From positions 620,001 to 684,000 of the forward strand of contig NZ_OZ244162.1 of assembly GCF_965216485.1 (NCBI RefSeq): DNA of 64,000 bases, in the 5' to 3' direction. Within the stretch, counting starts at the first letter, position 1. The number at the start of each line of letters is the position of its first letter. Below, piece after piece: positions 33,412 to 42,756 of the stretch. The notes under the pieces are model-generated. The model ran no database searches and was not told where the DNA came from. It was given only the letters and a program-made list of their open reading frames with translations. Origin of the DNA: Algiphilus sp965216485. Its GTDB lineage: Bacteria > Pseudomonadota > Gammaproteobacteria > Nevskiales > Nevskiaceae. A program made the position numbers and the translations under genes.

Positions 33412-34590
33412 ATGCTCTTTGGCTTCTTCTTCGCAATGCGTGACGCCGGACTCAAGCCATCGCTCTCCGAGTTTCTGATGCTGCTGGAGGCGATGTCCCG
33501 GCGGCTCGTCGTATTCAACGTCGACGATTTCTACCATCTTTCGCGCGCCGCGCTGGTCAAGGATGAATCCCAGTTCGACCGCTTCGACCGCGCCTTTGCC
33601 GCCTATTTCGAAGGCGTTCAAGCCGCCGGCGAGGAGCTGTTCGGGAACATTCCCGAGGAATGGCTGCGCAAGATGGCCGAGAAGCACTTTACTGCCGAGG
33701 ACATGGCAAAGGCTCAGTCCCTGGGTGGACTGGACAAGCTGCTCGAAACCCTGAAGCAGCGTCTGGAAGAACAGACCGAACGCCACGAGGGTGGCAACAA
33801 GTGGATCGGGACCGGCGGTACCTCGCCCTTCGGGCACGGTGGCTACAACCCGGAAGGCGTCCGCATCGGCGGCGAGGGCGGCCAGAAGAAGGCGGCGAAG
33901 GTCTGGGAAAAGCGCGAATTTGCGAATCTCGATGACCAGCTCGAACTGGGTACCCGCAATATCAAGGTCGCACTGCGCCGTCTGCGCCGCTTTGCGCGCG
34001 AGGGTGCCGCAGACCAGCTCGATATCGACGACACCATTCGCAGCACGGCGCGCAACGCCGGCTATCTGGACCTCAAGATGGTGCCGGAGCGGCATAACGC
34101 CGTGAAGGTGCTGCTTTTTCTCGACGTCGGGGGCTCAATGGACCCGCACGTGCGGGTCTGTGAAGAACTCTTCTCCGCGGCGCGCAGCGAGTTCAAGCAC
34201 CTCGAATACTTCTATTTCCACAACTTCCTGTATGAATCGGTGTGGAAGGACAATCGGCGGCGCCATAACGAACGTCTTTCGACCTTCGACGTGCTGCACC
34301 GCTTCCCGCCCGACTACAAAGTGATCTTCGTGGGAGACGCCATGATGGCACCCTACGAGATCACACACCCCGGCGGCAGCGTGGAGCACTGGAACGAGGA
34401 AGCCGGGGCGGTCTGGATGCAGCGTCTGATGGACGTCTACGAGCGCCTGATCTGGCTGAATCCCGAGCCGGAATCGCAGTGGGAATACTCCCACTCGGTA
34501 CAGATCACGCGCCAGCTGATCGGCGCGGACCGCATGTTTCCGATGACCTTGGAAGGCCTCGACGCCGCCATGCGTCGTTTGAGCAAGTAA
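33412..34590 (+). CDS. CoxE-like VWA-domain protein
   Basis: About 392 residues. It starts MLFGFFFAMRDAGLKPSLSEFLMLLEA, as CoxE-like proteins do. The VWA domain lies in the C-terminal half, with LLFLDVGGSMDPHV where DxSxS is expected; the second position is Gly rather than Ser, so the metal site is partly altered. Later motifs: YYFHNFLYESVW, YKVIFVGDAMMAPYEI. Such proteins work with MoxR ATPases; the probable partner is at 20469-21311. In related genomes I expect the two to be neighbours. Confidence 0.82.
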   Translation: MLFGFFFAMRDAGLKPSLSEFLMLLEAMSRRLVVFNVDDFYHLSRAALVKDESQFDRFDRAFAAYFEGVQAAGEELFGNIPEEWLRKMAEKHFTAEDMAKAQSLGGLDKLLETLKQRLEEQTERHEGGNKWIGTGGTSPFGHGGYNPEGVRIGGEGGQKKAAKVWEKREFANLDDQLELGTRNIKVALRRLRRFAREGAADQLDIDDTIRSTARNAGYLDLKMVPERHNAVKVLLFLDVGGSMDPHVRVCEELFSAARSEFKHLEYFYFHNFLYESVWKDNRRRHNERLSTFDVLHRFPPDYKVIFVGDAMMAPYEITHPGGSVEHWNEEAGAVWMQRLMDVYERLIWLNPEPESQWEYSHSVQITRQLIGADRMFPMTLEGLDAAMRRLSK

Positions 34591-34641
34591 GATGCGTGGC
34601 GCTGCAACGCATCGCCTATACAAACCAAGGAGACACCGGAG

Positions 34642-35049
34642 ATGACACCTTCACTCACCGCGGTTGCACTGTTCGCTGCCTGGGCCCTGCTGCTGGTCTG
34701 CATTCCCGTCGGCTATCGCGTCTTCGCCGTGCTGGCCCAAGGCAAGGCGGCACACTCCTGGACGCGCGGCCGCCAGCAGGAATCCGAACCGAGCCTGGTG
34801 GAACGCGCCGCCCACGCGCACCTCAACACGCTGGAGAATCTGCCGGTCTTCGCGGCATTGGTGCTCGCCGGTGTGGCCTCCGGCCAAGGCGCGGCCATCG
34901 ACCCGCTGGCGCCCTGGGTGCTCTACGCCCGCATGGCGCAGTCGGTGGTGCACCTCATCGGTGTGAATCACTGGCTGGTGCTGGTTCGCGCCGGATTCTT
35001 CGCTGCCCAGTTGGTGCTCTTCCTGGTCATGCTGTTCCGACTCATCTAA
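34642..35049 (+). CDS. MAPEG-family membrane protein
   Basis: 135 residues with four hydrophobic segments and the MAPEG pattern ERAAHAHLNTLENLPVFAALVL in the middle. Eukaryotic members are glutathione S-transferases and leukotriene synthases; bacterial roles are mostly unassigned. AAGGAG precedes the ATG at 34642. It follows the VWA gene by 51 bp and is followed after 3 bp by the SanA-like gene, so the three may be cotranscribed. Confidence 0.83.
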   Translation: MTPSLTAVALFAAWALLLVCIPVGYRVFAVLAQGKAAHSWTRGRQQESEPSLVERAAHAHLNTLENLPVFAALVLAGVASGQGAAIDPLAPWVLYARMAQSVVHLIGVNHWLVLVRAGFFAAQLVLFLVMLFRLI

Positions 35050-35052
35050 ACC

Positions 35053-35739
35053 GTGACACTGCGCGCCAAACGACTGCTTCGCCGCTGGATTCCGATTGCC
35101 TTCTTCCTGTTTGCCCTCACCGTGCTGCTGGGCAATCGCTGGGTGATCAACAGCACCGACTCGTACATCTATGACAACGTCGGTCTGCTGCCGGAGAATC
35201 GTGTGGGTATTGTGCTCGGCACCAGTCCCTACACGCGCGGCGGCGGGCGAAGCGACGATTTCTTTGGCCGCATCGAAGCTGCCGCAAAGCTCTACGAGGC
35301 CGGAAAGATTCGACACATCATCGTCTCGGGTGCCAATCCGGATGCCACCTACAACGAGCCACGGCGCATGTGGCAGGAGCTGGTGAAGCGCGGTGTCCCC
35401 CAGGATGCGCTGACCATGGATTTCGCCGGCTTTCGCACCTTCGATACGGTGGCGCGCGCGCACCGGGTCTTCGGCCTTGAGCGTTACACGCTCGTCACGC
35501 AGAAGTACCACACCTATCGAGCCGTGTTTCTGGCGCGCAAGATGGAGGTGCCGGCCGTGGCCTACATCGCGCCGGGCACGCAGTACCGCCACCCCTGGCG
35601 CGAGATCTTCGCCCGCGTCAAGGCGATCCTCGATCTCTTTGTGCTGCGTACGGAACCGCGTTTCGTCGGTGAACCCGAGCGCCTGCCTCCGGAGGGGCGC
35701 GGGGAGGAAGACCTGCTGGCGCGCCTCGATCGTCCATAA
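35053..35739 (+). CDS. SanA/YdcF-like DUF218 protein
   Basis: 228 residues with an N-terminal transmembrane helix (about residues 12-27) and a periplasmic DUF218 domain: GIVLGTSPYTRGGG, IIVSGANPDATYNEPRRMWQEL, DFAGFRTFDTVARAHRVFG, TLVTQKYHTYRAVFLAR. E. coli SanA contributes to envelope barrier function and vancomycin exclusion. The GTG at 35053 starts 3 bp after the MAPEG stop, so translation may be coupled. Confidence 0.85.
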   Translation: MTLRAKRLLRRWIPIAFFLFALTVLLGNRWVINSTDSYIYDNVGLLPENRVGIVLGTSPYTRGGGRSDDFFGRIEAAAKLYEAGKIRHIIVSGANPDATYNEPRRMWQELVKRGVPQDALTMDFAGFRTFDTVARAHRVFGLERYTLVTQKYHTYRAVFLARKMEVPAVAYIAPGTQYRHPWREIFARVKAILDLFVLRTEPRFVGEPERLPPEGRGEEDLLARLDRP

Positions 35740-35772
35740 AAAAAGCTGGGGCGATGTCGCGACCCCAGCTTC
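35738..35772 (-). terminator. Intrinsic terminator of the lipase-DUF1302 operon
   Basis: On the minus strand AAGCTGGGG arms (35743-35751 and 35763-35771) flank an 11-base interior and are followed by T7. It lies between the convergent sanA-like and DUF1302 genes. Confidence 0.8.
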
Positions 35773-35793
35773 AAGTCCTCACGGAGTGCAGCG

Positions 35794-37644
35794 CTAGAAG
35801 GCGTATCCCACAGAGGTCTGGATGAAGTCGCGATCGGAGATGAGGTTCTGGCTGCCGCCACCGAAGAAGGCGGTGTAGCCCAGGTTCCACTCCCAGCGCG
35901 CGAGATAGTCGAAGGTCACGCCCGCTGCCAGACGCTGGCGGCCTTCCACGAAGTTGCCCAGCGGCTGCGGTGTCATGCCGTTGACGTCGTGGTCGTAGCG
36001 CAGGGTGGTCGTGACGTTGTACTGGTTGAGGACATTGTTGTAGGTCGCTGCCAGCACCATGCGGTAGCCCCAGGAGCTGGTGGTGGCGAACTGCCCCGTC
36101 TCGACGATCGGCCGACCGTTGGCATCCGTGAGGTTGCCCACGATGGCGCCACGGGCGTCGCCGGGCAGCGGTGTGCCGGGTGCCTCGTAGCGCAGCTCGT
36201 CCGTGTCGGGCAATCCATTCACCCGTGTGTAGCCGACTTCCAACAGGCCAACGGTGGATTCCGCCCCCGGAATCGTGTTCGGGGAGAACAGCTTGGTCAT
36301 TGCCAGAATGCCCTGCTGCACGTCGTGCCGGCGCCAGCCTCGGATGTACTGATTCCCGAGCGAGGTCGGCAGGGGCACGTTGTCCACGATCTGGTTGGGC
36401 GCGCCCAGGCCGGCGAGCAGCAATTCGACGTCGTCGAGCTGCAGCGGCTGGTCCATCTTGTAGCTGTATTCCGCCTGCAGTGAGGTGCCGAAGGGCCCCT
36501 GCATGGAGATGGAGGAGCCGTACATCTGGATGTCCTCCGGATATTCCACGCGGAAGGCGGCCGTCTGCGAGGACGCGGTACCGTCGGTACGCGAGATGCC
36601 GGAGATCAGCGGCAGCCGGCTGTGGTACTGCGTGCCGTAGATGCCGATATCCGCGCCTGCCAATGCGGGCACGAAGATACGCAGTGCCCCACCGAACTGG
36701 CCGTGGTCATCCGGATGGCTGTCAGCCGCACTCGGGATGCTGGAACCGAAAGCCACGCAGTTGGGCTGCGTGGTGGGTTCTTCGCAGGGGGTTCCGGCCG
36801 GGCTGTTCTCGGTCACGCGACCGAAGCCCAGATTGGCGCGGGTACCCCCTCGGGCGACGAAGTCATTGGTCGAGAAGAAGGTGCCGGACACGAAGGGTTC
36901 GGTGCGCTCCCATTCCAGCTGATACCAGCCCTCGGCGGTGATGTTGGAACTGACGTCCATCGCCACCCAGAGGTTGTTGGAGGGGATGAAGACTTCTTCC
37001 AGCTCGGCACCCGGTACCCCGGCACGATTGGCGTTGGCCGCAACGATGGCATTGAGCCCGTTCTGGATGAAGGTGGACTCGCCCCAGTTGATGATCTGGC
37101 GACCCAGCTTCCAGGAGATGTAGCGCCCGAAGACCTCGTGCGATGCGGAGAGGTGCAGGTCGAGCACTTCCGCATAGCGGCCGACTTCCGTGGCCACTGC
37201 GTCGTTCTTGTCTTCCAGCTCGGCCAGGCTGGCTTCACGGCCTGGGCCGTAGTCGTCCGGGTCGAAGTTGCCGCGCCGATGCAGGACGCCGTCGAAGCCG
37301 AAATTGCCGCGGGCGAACAGTGTGTATTCCCCCCACTGTGCGGTGAAGTCGGACAGCAGCTTCACCGGCGCGCTGAAGGGTTCCCAGGCCTCGTCGAAAT
37401 TCTTGTTGGCGTCGTCGTAGTTGGTGGAAAAGGCCCTTCCTCCGTTGGCGATCGCCAGCAGATCGGGATCCGGATCTTCGGTGCGAATGGCGATACCAAC
37501 CGACATCCGGTTCTGCAGGCGCATGGTGACGTCGCCTACCTCGGTGCTCCATGCGTGCGCGCTATTGGTCACGGCAGCCGCTGCGAGCGCCACACCGAGC
37601 GTCAGGGCGGACAACCGCGCAGTAGGGGTAGATACGTGAGTCAT
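35794..37644 (-). CDS. DUF1302 porin-like outer-membrane protein
   Basis: About 616 residues. It has a signal peptide (cleavage after AHA near residue 31) and a beta-rich outer-membrane barrel: WSTEVGDVTMRLQNRMSVGIAIRTEDPD, ISWKLGRQIINWGESTFIQNGLN, and a C-terminal Phe (SVGYAF), the usual end of barrels. DUF1302 proteins occur with DUF1329 and lipase/esterase genes in bacteria using hydrophobic substrates. The ATG at 37644 has GGAG at 6 bases. It starts 56 bp after the lipase gene, so they form an operon. Confidence 0.87.
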   Translation of the reverse strand: MTHVSTPTARLSALTLGVALAAAAVTNSAHAWSTEVGDVTMRLQNRMSVGIAIRTEDPDPDLLAIANGGRAFSTNYDDANKNFDEAWEPFSAPVKLLSDFTAQWGEYTLFARGNFGFDGVLHRRGNFDPDDYGPGREASLAELEDKNDAVATEVGRYAEVLDLHLSASHEVFGRYISWKLGRQIINWGESTFIQNGLNAIVAANANRAGVPGAELEEVFIPSNNLWVAMDVSSNITAEGWYQLEWERTEPFVSGTFFSTNDFVARGGTRANLGFGRVTENSPAGTPCEEPTTQPNCVAFGSSIPSAADSHPDDHGQFGGALRIFVPALAGADIGIYGTQYHSRLPLISGISRTDGTASSQTAAFRVEYPEDIQMYGSSISMQGPFGTSLQAEYSYKMDQPLQLDDVELLLAGLGAPNQIVDNVPLPTSLGNQYIRGWRRHDVQQGILAMTKLFSPNTIPGAESTVGLLEVGYTRVNGLPDTDELRYEAPGTPLPGDARGAIVGNLTDANGRPIVETGQFATTSSWGYRMVLAATYNNVLNQYNVTTTLRYDHDVNGMTPQPLGNFVEGRQRLAAGVTFDYLARWEWNLGYTAFFGGGSQNLISDRDFIQTSVGYAF

Positions 37645-37700
37645 GTCGTGCTCCTTGAGCCGGTGGGCGTGCGTGGCGGTGCGAATGGGTTCTTGCACGC

Positions 37701-39944
37701 TCATTGGCAGCTCCCGCGGATAGGCAGGCATTGGCCGTCACTGGCCAGGAAGTTCACGATCTCGTTCTGCATCTCCTGATTGATGGGGCTGCTCGCCGGG
37801 GTCAGAACGACGCTGTGGTCACCTTCCGTGAATCGCACTGCGGCCGACGCTTCCGCTCCGGTGCGGATGATCGGGTCGCCGTCGACGTTGTCGACTGTGA
37901 CGATGTCGAGGCCGATGCTCTCGATCAACGGTGTACTGCCCGATAGCGGGCCCGCGACGACGACGCGGTCGAGCGTGGGATCGTGTCCTTCTTCACCAGG
38001 CGCGGGGTTCCTGGGCACGGTGTTGGGGACGACGAGGTCATTGACCACTTCGATGAAGTGCACACGGCGGTCGGACAATGCGCTGCCAAAGTTGATCGGA
38101 TCTGTTGTGTCGACAACTTGCTGCGCGAAGCGCAGGAAGGATTCGTAATTGTCGGTGCCTTCCTCGACGCCGGCTGCAGCGGCGAGTCCGCCACTGATCT
38201 GCGGACCGATTGAGCGTGACCCGTCCAGCAGCTTGCCGATGCCTCCACCGGGATTGGCCAGGGTGGCAGCGCGCACATTGTCGTCCAACGCGACAAAGGT
38301 GGCGCCGACAATGCCGCCAAGCGAATGGCCAACGAAGTAGACCCGGTTCCCATCAATGTCGCCGCCGGGGCTCTGGTCCAGATTCAGGCGTGGCAGTGTG
38401 GCGCGCAGGTGAAGCAGGTCCGCGACCGCTTGCCGGTTGTTGTCGCGCGCGGTCAGCAGGCTCGCCAGGTTGATGTAGTTCGCACCTGAGGCGTCGACGC
38501 CCTCGGGAGGAACTTGGTCGACGTCGAAGGTGCGCTCACGTGCTCCGAACAATGCGTTCGCGCCACGAAGCTGCTGTCGTGCTGGGCACAGCGCATTCTC
38601 GCTGGTGCTGCAGTCGGCCGGCGGAATCCCGTGCAGAGGGAGGTCGATTGCAACGGTGACGAAGCCAGCTGCGGACAGTCGGGGGGCCAACGCCAGCATC
38701 GCGGTGCGGTCGGAGGTGATGCCATGCTGGAAGATTACTACCGGCCACCCTGCGTCGGGTCGCGGTGCCTGGCTCGGTACCGTGATCAGCATGGGCAGCC
38801 TTTCCACGGATTGCTCAACAGGCTGCGGGAAGCAGCGTGTCGTGCTCGTGCTGGGCTCGAACCCCATTGCCCCGGCCGCAAAGGCCCCACAGGGCACCTG
38901 CCCCAGGAATGTGGTCGGGTTTTCCGCCGTTCCCAGATTAGGTGCGGTCGGGTCTGCCTGCCAGACGCCCGAGTTCACGACGCTGTCGGGGTTGCCGTTG
39001 CCCGGCGCTTGCAGGTAATACGGCACATCTACGGCGCCGACGAAGATCTGCGCCAGATCCGGCGCTCCGATGTCGGCCAGGGTTAACCCGCTTGGTGCGG
39101 CGGTAATCGTGAGCGGTGTGCTCGCGTCTGCTGCCGCACGTGCGTCCGCTTGCGAGGCCAAGCGCTCCAGGCTCTCGCCGATGGACTGCGTGGTGAAAGG
39201 CCATGCCACCACGATGTCGTCGCGGCTCAGGCCTGTGACTGCCGTAACGCCGTCAAGCGTCGGCCCGATGATCTGCTGCTGCAGGCTTTCCAGCGTCGCA
39301 ATCTGCGCGGCCGAGAGTACCTGGACTTCGGGCGTGTCCTGCGCCGAGACCGGGGTCTGTTTGCGGACGATACGGAACTCCGTTGAAGGTACCGCTGCTA
39401 CGCCATTGACGTCGCGCAATGCGTCCGTCGCGACGACGACATGCTGCGTGGCCGGAGCAAGTGGTTTCAACGGTTCTATCAGAAGGCGCGTGCGATAGCT
39501 GTTGATCGGCAGTACCACGGGCGGATTCGTGCCGGGAATGGGGCTTGTCGCCGGGTAGTCGACTACGCGGTAATCCTCGCCTTCCACCAATACGCGTGGC
39601 GCGGCGCCTTCCGGCAACGCCACGAAGAGCAGGCCTTCGGCGGTGGTGGAGAAATCGAGGAAGCCGATGAAATCGGTAAAGATGCTGCCGGTCGTGGACC
39701 AGCCATCGATCTCATTGCCTGCCAAGGCGGGTGGCGAGTTGCTCGGAATATTGACCGTGGGGTCGGTAAACCCGGCAAACAAGCCGTCAAAGGGAAATGG
39801 AACCGTCCCAGTGGTCGGTTCGAACAGTGACACCAGATTCCCCTTCGGGATGCCGCCGTCCTCGCTCTCCTCGACCCGACTGCAACCCCCCAGAGTAAGG
39901 GCCATGACGGCCAATGCCATCGGCACCAAGCGCTGTGCGCGCAT
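37701..39944 (-). CDS. Exported lipase-like lipoprotein (Pla-1/cef family)
   Basis: About 747 residues. The ATG at 39944 begins a lipoprotein signal (MRAQRLVPMALAVMALTLGGC, Cys21) with an AAGGAGG site upstream. The N-terminal domain (FPFDGLFAGFTDPTVN, VDYPATSPIPGTNPPVVLPI) is the bacterial virulence-factor lipase N-domain. The C-terminal alpha/beta hydrolase domain has the oxyanion segment VVIFQHGITSD and nucleophile elbow VYFVGHSLGG. A carboxylester hydrolase acting on lipids at the cell surface is the likely role. It is first in an operon with DUF1302, consistent with release and uptake of acyl products. Confidence 0.83.
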   Translation of the reverse strand: MRAQRLVPMALAVMALTLGGCSRVEESEDGGIPKGNLVSLFEPTTGTVPFPFDGLFAGFTDPTVNIPSNSPPALAGNEIDGWSTTGSIFTDFIGFLDFSTTAEGLLFVALPEGAAPRVLVEGEDYRVVDYPATSPIPGTNPPVVLPINSYRTRLLIEPLKPLAPATQHVVVATDALRDVNGVAAVPSTEFRIVRKQTPVSAQDTPEVQVLSAAQIATLESLQQQIIGPTLDGVTAVTGLSRDDIVVAWPFTTQSIGESLERLASQADARAAADASTPLTITAAPSGLTLADIGAPDLAQIFVGAVDVPYYLQAPGNGNPDSVVNSGVWQADPTAPNLGTAENPTTFLGQVPCGAFAAGAMGFEPSTSTTRCFPQPVEQSVERLPMLITVPSQAPRPDAGWPVVIFQHGITSDRTAMLALAPRLSAAGFVTVAIDLPLHGIPPADCSTSENALCPARQQLRGANALFGARERTFDVDQVPPEGVDASGANYINLASLLTARDNNRQAVADLLHLRATLPRLNLDQSPGGDIDGNRVYFVGHSLGGIVGATFVALDDNVRAATLANPGGGIGKLLDGSRSIGPQISGGLAAAAGVEEGTDNYESFLRFAQQVVDTTDPINFGSALSDRRVHFIEVVNDLVVPNTVPRNPAPGEEGHDPTLDRVVVAGPLSGSTPLIESIGLDIVTVDNVDGDPIIRTGAEASAAVRFTEGDHSVVLTPASSPINQEMQNEIVNFLASDGQCLPIRGSCQ

Positions 39945-39971
39945 ACCAGCCTCCTTGCGTCGTCTCGCACG

Positions 39972-39994
39972 GTGCAGCATCCGGAATGCTGCAC
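39972..39994. promoter_or_regulatory. Hairpin in the lipase leader
   Basis: A perfect 9-bp inverted repeat (GTGCAGCAT-CCGGA-ATGCTGCAC) lies 27 bases upstream of the lipase start. It could be an mRNA leader hairpin or a protein-binding palindrome; the sequence alone does not decide. Confidence 0.4.
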
Positions 39995-40056
39995 TCTCGT
40001 CTTGCGCGCGGGTCTGGGTCGGACGTTGGCTGTAGACCGACCGCGTCAATTTCAGG

Positions 40057-40141
40057 TGATCGACACGACGCACAAAACGTTGTTATGCCAACGCGTTGAT
40101 CGTACGCCCAAATGTCCCCCTTGTGACTACCGTTGATCGAC
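40057..40141. promoter_or_regulatory. Three TGATCG repeats upstream of the lipase operon
   Basis: TGATCGAC occurs at 40057-40064 and 40134-40141, and the related TGATCGTAC at 40097-40105; CGTTGATCG is shared by the last two. Spacings are 40 and 37 bp. These may be binding sites in the promoter region between the lipase operon and the co-oriented glpD-like gene end. Confidence 0.3.
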
Positions 40142-40173
40142 CAATAATCGACGCAGGTAAGGCGAGGGCCTGA

Positions 40174-41718
40174 TCAGCGTGGAAAGAGACCCTCGATGGC
40201 CGCGCGTGCGGCGGCGCGGTCTCGTCCGACAAGATCGAGAGGAAGCCGGCGACGCAGCACGTCATCCGGAGTCATGGCCATTTCCTCATCAATGGCGACG
40301 GCGGCCTCCACGAGCGCAAAGGGGCATTCACTATCAATGCGCTGTGCAAGGGTGGTGTCCTCGCGGAGCCGCTCGCGCAGACGCTCGAAGCGTTTGCCGT
40401 GACGGAGCGCGGCTTGCAGCGCGCACTCTTCGTCGAGACCTGCCGCCATCAACTGACGTTGCGCGTCCTCGATCCACGCGCCGAGCAGGTTGTCGGCCGT
40501 GGGCGCTCCGGGAAGGGGCGTCTGGTCGGTCGAGGAGGGGGCTTTGCAGCCAAGGCTGTGCGCCACGCGGTCGATGACTTCGGCAGCGTCCAGGCGCGCA
40601 GTGGTGTACTTGCCGCCGATGGGGGTGGTGAGCCCCGGCCTGGGCTGGCGAATCTCGAATTCGCGCGTGACGCTCGACAGGCTGTTCGCGTCCTGGGCCT
40701 GGAGCGTGCGAATGCCGGCGAAGCGCTGGATGACATCTGACTCGCTCCACGACAGACCCGGCATCCAGGCGTGGGCGGCGGCCAGCAGGTAGCGCGCTTC
40801 CTCGTCGCTCGGCGTGGCGTCCGCCGGCCGCTCGACGCTGACCTCCGTCGTGCCGACCAGGGTCCGGTTGTAATAGGGGATGACGAAGAAGACGCGTCCG
40901 TCCTGAGGAGCATTTAACAGAAAGGCCGCATGGCACTGCGGGATGCCCGGTACCACCAGATGGGTGCCCTTCACGAACTGCACGGCCGGTGCCGTCTCAC
41001 CAGCCAGCTCCTTCAGCCAGGGGCCGACGGTGGCCACGGTATGTCGGGCGCGGACTGACCAGCGCTGGCGGTCGATCTGGTCGCTGAGTTCTGCCCCGAC
41101 GACTGTGCCGTTGTCTTCGATCAGCGACTCGGCGCGGACGTGGTTGGCGCAGATCGCGCCTGCGGCCTGCGCTGCTGCAACAACCAGCATGGTCAAGCGC
41201 GCATCGTCCTCCTGGCAGTCGCCGTAGCGGAAGCCACCGCGGAGGCCGGCCTCCGCCAGGAAGGGGTAGCGATGCAACAGGCGCTCACGGTTGTAGCGCT
41301 TGTGACGCTGCACCGGCTGGCGACCCCAGGCCAGCGTGTCGTAGAGCATGAGCCCGGCGCGCAGGCGGGTCATGCCTACCCTTGCACCCTGCCAGACCGG
41401 GAGCACGAAGTTCACCGGTCGCACCATATGAGGGGCCAAGCGCGCCAGTACCCGTCGCTCGGTGAGGGCGTGGCGTACCAGGCCGAACTCGAAGTTCTCC
41501 AGATAGCGCAAGCCGCCGTGGATGAGCTTGGAGGAGGCCGAGGATGTCCCCGAGGCCCAGTCCTCGGCATCGATCAATGCGGTCCGCAAGCCGCGGCGTG
41601 CGGCATCCAGCGCGGCCCAAGCGCCATAGATGCCGCCGCCGATGATGAGCACGTCAAAAGGGGTGTCGCCGCGCAGGTCGTCTACCTTGCGCCGCAGGGG
41701 GAAGGCGTGGTCTGTCAT
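40174..41718 (-). CDS. glpD: FAD-dependent glycerol-3-phosphate dehydrogenase
   Basis: About 514 residues. Oxidises glycerol-3-phosphate to dihydroxyacetone phosphate at the inner membrane. The N-terminal dinucleotide motif is FDVLIIGGGIYGAWAALDAARRG; family motifs SGTSSASSKLIHGGLRYLENFEFGLV and TPIGGKYTTAR are clear. The C-terminal domain has DVLRRRLPLDL. The ATG at 41718 (MTDHAFPLRRK) begins just before the FAD domain; the longer open frame upstream is unlike the family. With PlsB elsewhere in the window it links glycerol-phosphate use to lipid synthesis. Confidence 0.9.
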   Translation of the reverse strand: MTDHAFPLRRKVDDLRGDTPFDVLIIGGGIYGAWAALDAARRGLRTALIDAEDWASGTSSASSKLIHGGLRYLENFEFGLVRHALTERRVLARLAPHMVRPVNFVLPVWQGARVGMTRLRAGLMLYDTLAWGRQPVQRHKRYNRERLLHRYPFLAEAGLRGGFRYGDCQEDDARLTMLVVAAAQAAGAICANHVRAESLIEDNGTVVGAELSDQIDRQRWSVRARHTVATVGPWLKELAGETAPAVQFVKGTHLVVPGIPQCHAAFLLNAPQDGRVFFVIPYYNRTLVGTTEVSVERPADATPSDEEARYLLAAAHAWMPGLSWSESDVIQRFAGIRTLQAQDANSLSSVTREFEIRQPRPGLTTPIGGKYTTARLDAAEVIDRVAHSLGCKAPSSTDQTPLPGAPTADNLLGAWIEDAQRQLMAAGLDEECALQAALRHGKRFERLRERLREDTTLAQRIDSECPFALVEAAVAIDEEMAMTPDDVLRRRLPLDLVGRDRAAARAAIEGLFPR

Positions 41719-41858
41719 GCGAGTTAGTGTGCCTTCCCCATCACGGCAGTGACACCGTGCTACAGCGGCGTCGGGGGTGGGGCGCGCGCGAAAGCCACTA
41801 CACTGCACGCATTCCAACCCAGCCGTAAGGCACACACAGGCAATCAAAAGGAAGCGCC

Positions 41859-42701
41859 ATGGCACTCAGTCTCGAAAAGCTCACAGACCCTGTAGCACTC
41901 GCGGATGCGGCACTGCCCCTGCTGATCAACGTGATCGCCGCCCTGCTGATCTTCTTCATCGGCAAATGGGTCGTGGCACGGATCGTTGATCTGATGAAGA
42001 AGGCGCTGCGCCGCCGCAATGTGGATGAAACCCTGAGCAACTTCATTGGCAACATCGCCTTCGCATTGGGTGTGGCGGTGGTTGTCATTTCCGCCCTCGG
42101 CCGCATCGGCGTAGACACCACCTCGGCCGCTGCGGTGCTGGGCGGTGCTGCTCTGGCCGTGGGCCTTGCGCTGCAGGGGCAGCTCTCCAGCTTTGCCGCC
42201 GGCGTGATGCTGATCCTCTTCCGCCCCTTCCAGAAGGGACACTTCGTGGAGGTGGCGGGCAAGATGGGTACCGTAGAGGAGATCACCATCGTGGCGACTC
42301 GGCTGGCATCCACGGACAATCAGGAATTGACCATCCCGAATGCGCAGGTCTGGTCGAACGTCATCACCAATTACAGTGCCAAGCCCACACGGCGCGTGGA
42401 TCTGCTGGTCAACATTGCCTATTCCGCGGATCTGCGGCGCGCCAAGGACATCCTGATGGGCATCATGCAGGAGGAGTCCCGGCTGCTAGCCGAACCGGCG
42501 CCTTCAGTGCTGGTGACCAACCTCGGCGACAACGCGGTGGATCTCGCGGTGCGCGGCTACTGCAATACCTCGGAGTGGTGGGCAACCCGCTGCGATCTCA
42601 TCGAGCGCATCAAGCTTGCCCTGGACGACGAGGGCATTGAAATTCCCTTCCCGCAGATGGATCTCCACGTTCGGGATATGGCGCCGGCAGCCAACGCATA
42701 G
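41859..42701 (+). CDS. mscS: Small-conductance mechanosensitive channel MscS
   Basis: 280 residues, like E. coli MscS (286). Three N-terminal transmembrane helices end in a pore-lining helix with VLGGAALAVGLALQGQLSSFAAGVMLILFRPF (A/G-rich, about 88-119), then the beta domain GHFVEVAGKMGTVEEI and the cytoplasmic vestibule. It relieves turgor under hypo-osmotic shock. GGAAGCG precedes the ATG. The gene ends at the hairpin shared with the convergent TetR gene. Confidence 0.93.
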   Translation: MALSLEKLTDPVALADAALPLLINVIAALLIFFIGKWVVARIVDLMKKALRRRNVDETLSNFIGNIAFALGVAVVVISALGRIGVDTTSAAAVLGGAALAVGLALQGQLSSFAAGVMLILFRPFQKGHFVEVAGKMGTVEEITIVATRLASTDNQELTIPNAQVWSNVITNYSAKPTRRVDLLVNIAYSADLRRAKDILMGIMQEESRLLAEPAPSVLVTNLGDNAVDLAVRGYCNTSEWWATRCDLIERIKLALDDEGIEIPFPQMDLHVRDMAPAANA

Positions 42702-42720
42702 ATCTCTGGCGTCGAGCCGG

Positions 42721-42756
42721 ATGAAGCGGCCGGGCCTGTGCGCCCGGCCGCTTCAT
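42721..42756. terminator. Large hairpin between convergent mscS and TetR genes
   Basis: A perfect 15-bp stem (42721-42735 with 42742-42756, 6-base loop) lies 20 bp after mscS and overlaps the TetR stop codon. There is no T-run, so it may act as a bidirectional, non-canonical terminator or transcript stabiliser. Confidence 0.55.

Noticed and set aside
39945..40073. Longer N-terminus of the lipase
   Set aside because: It would precede a perfect lipoprotein signal and AAGGAGG site; not compatible with export.
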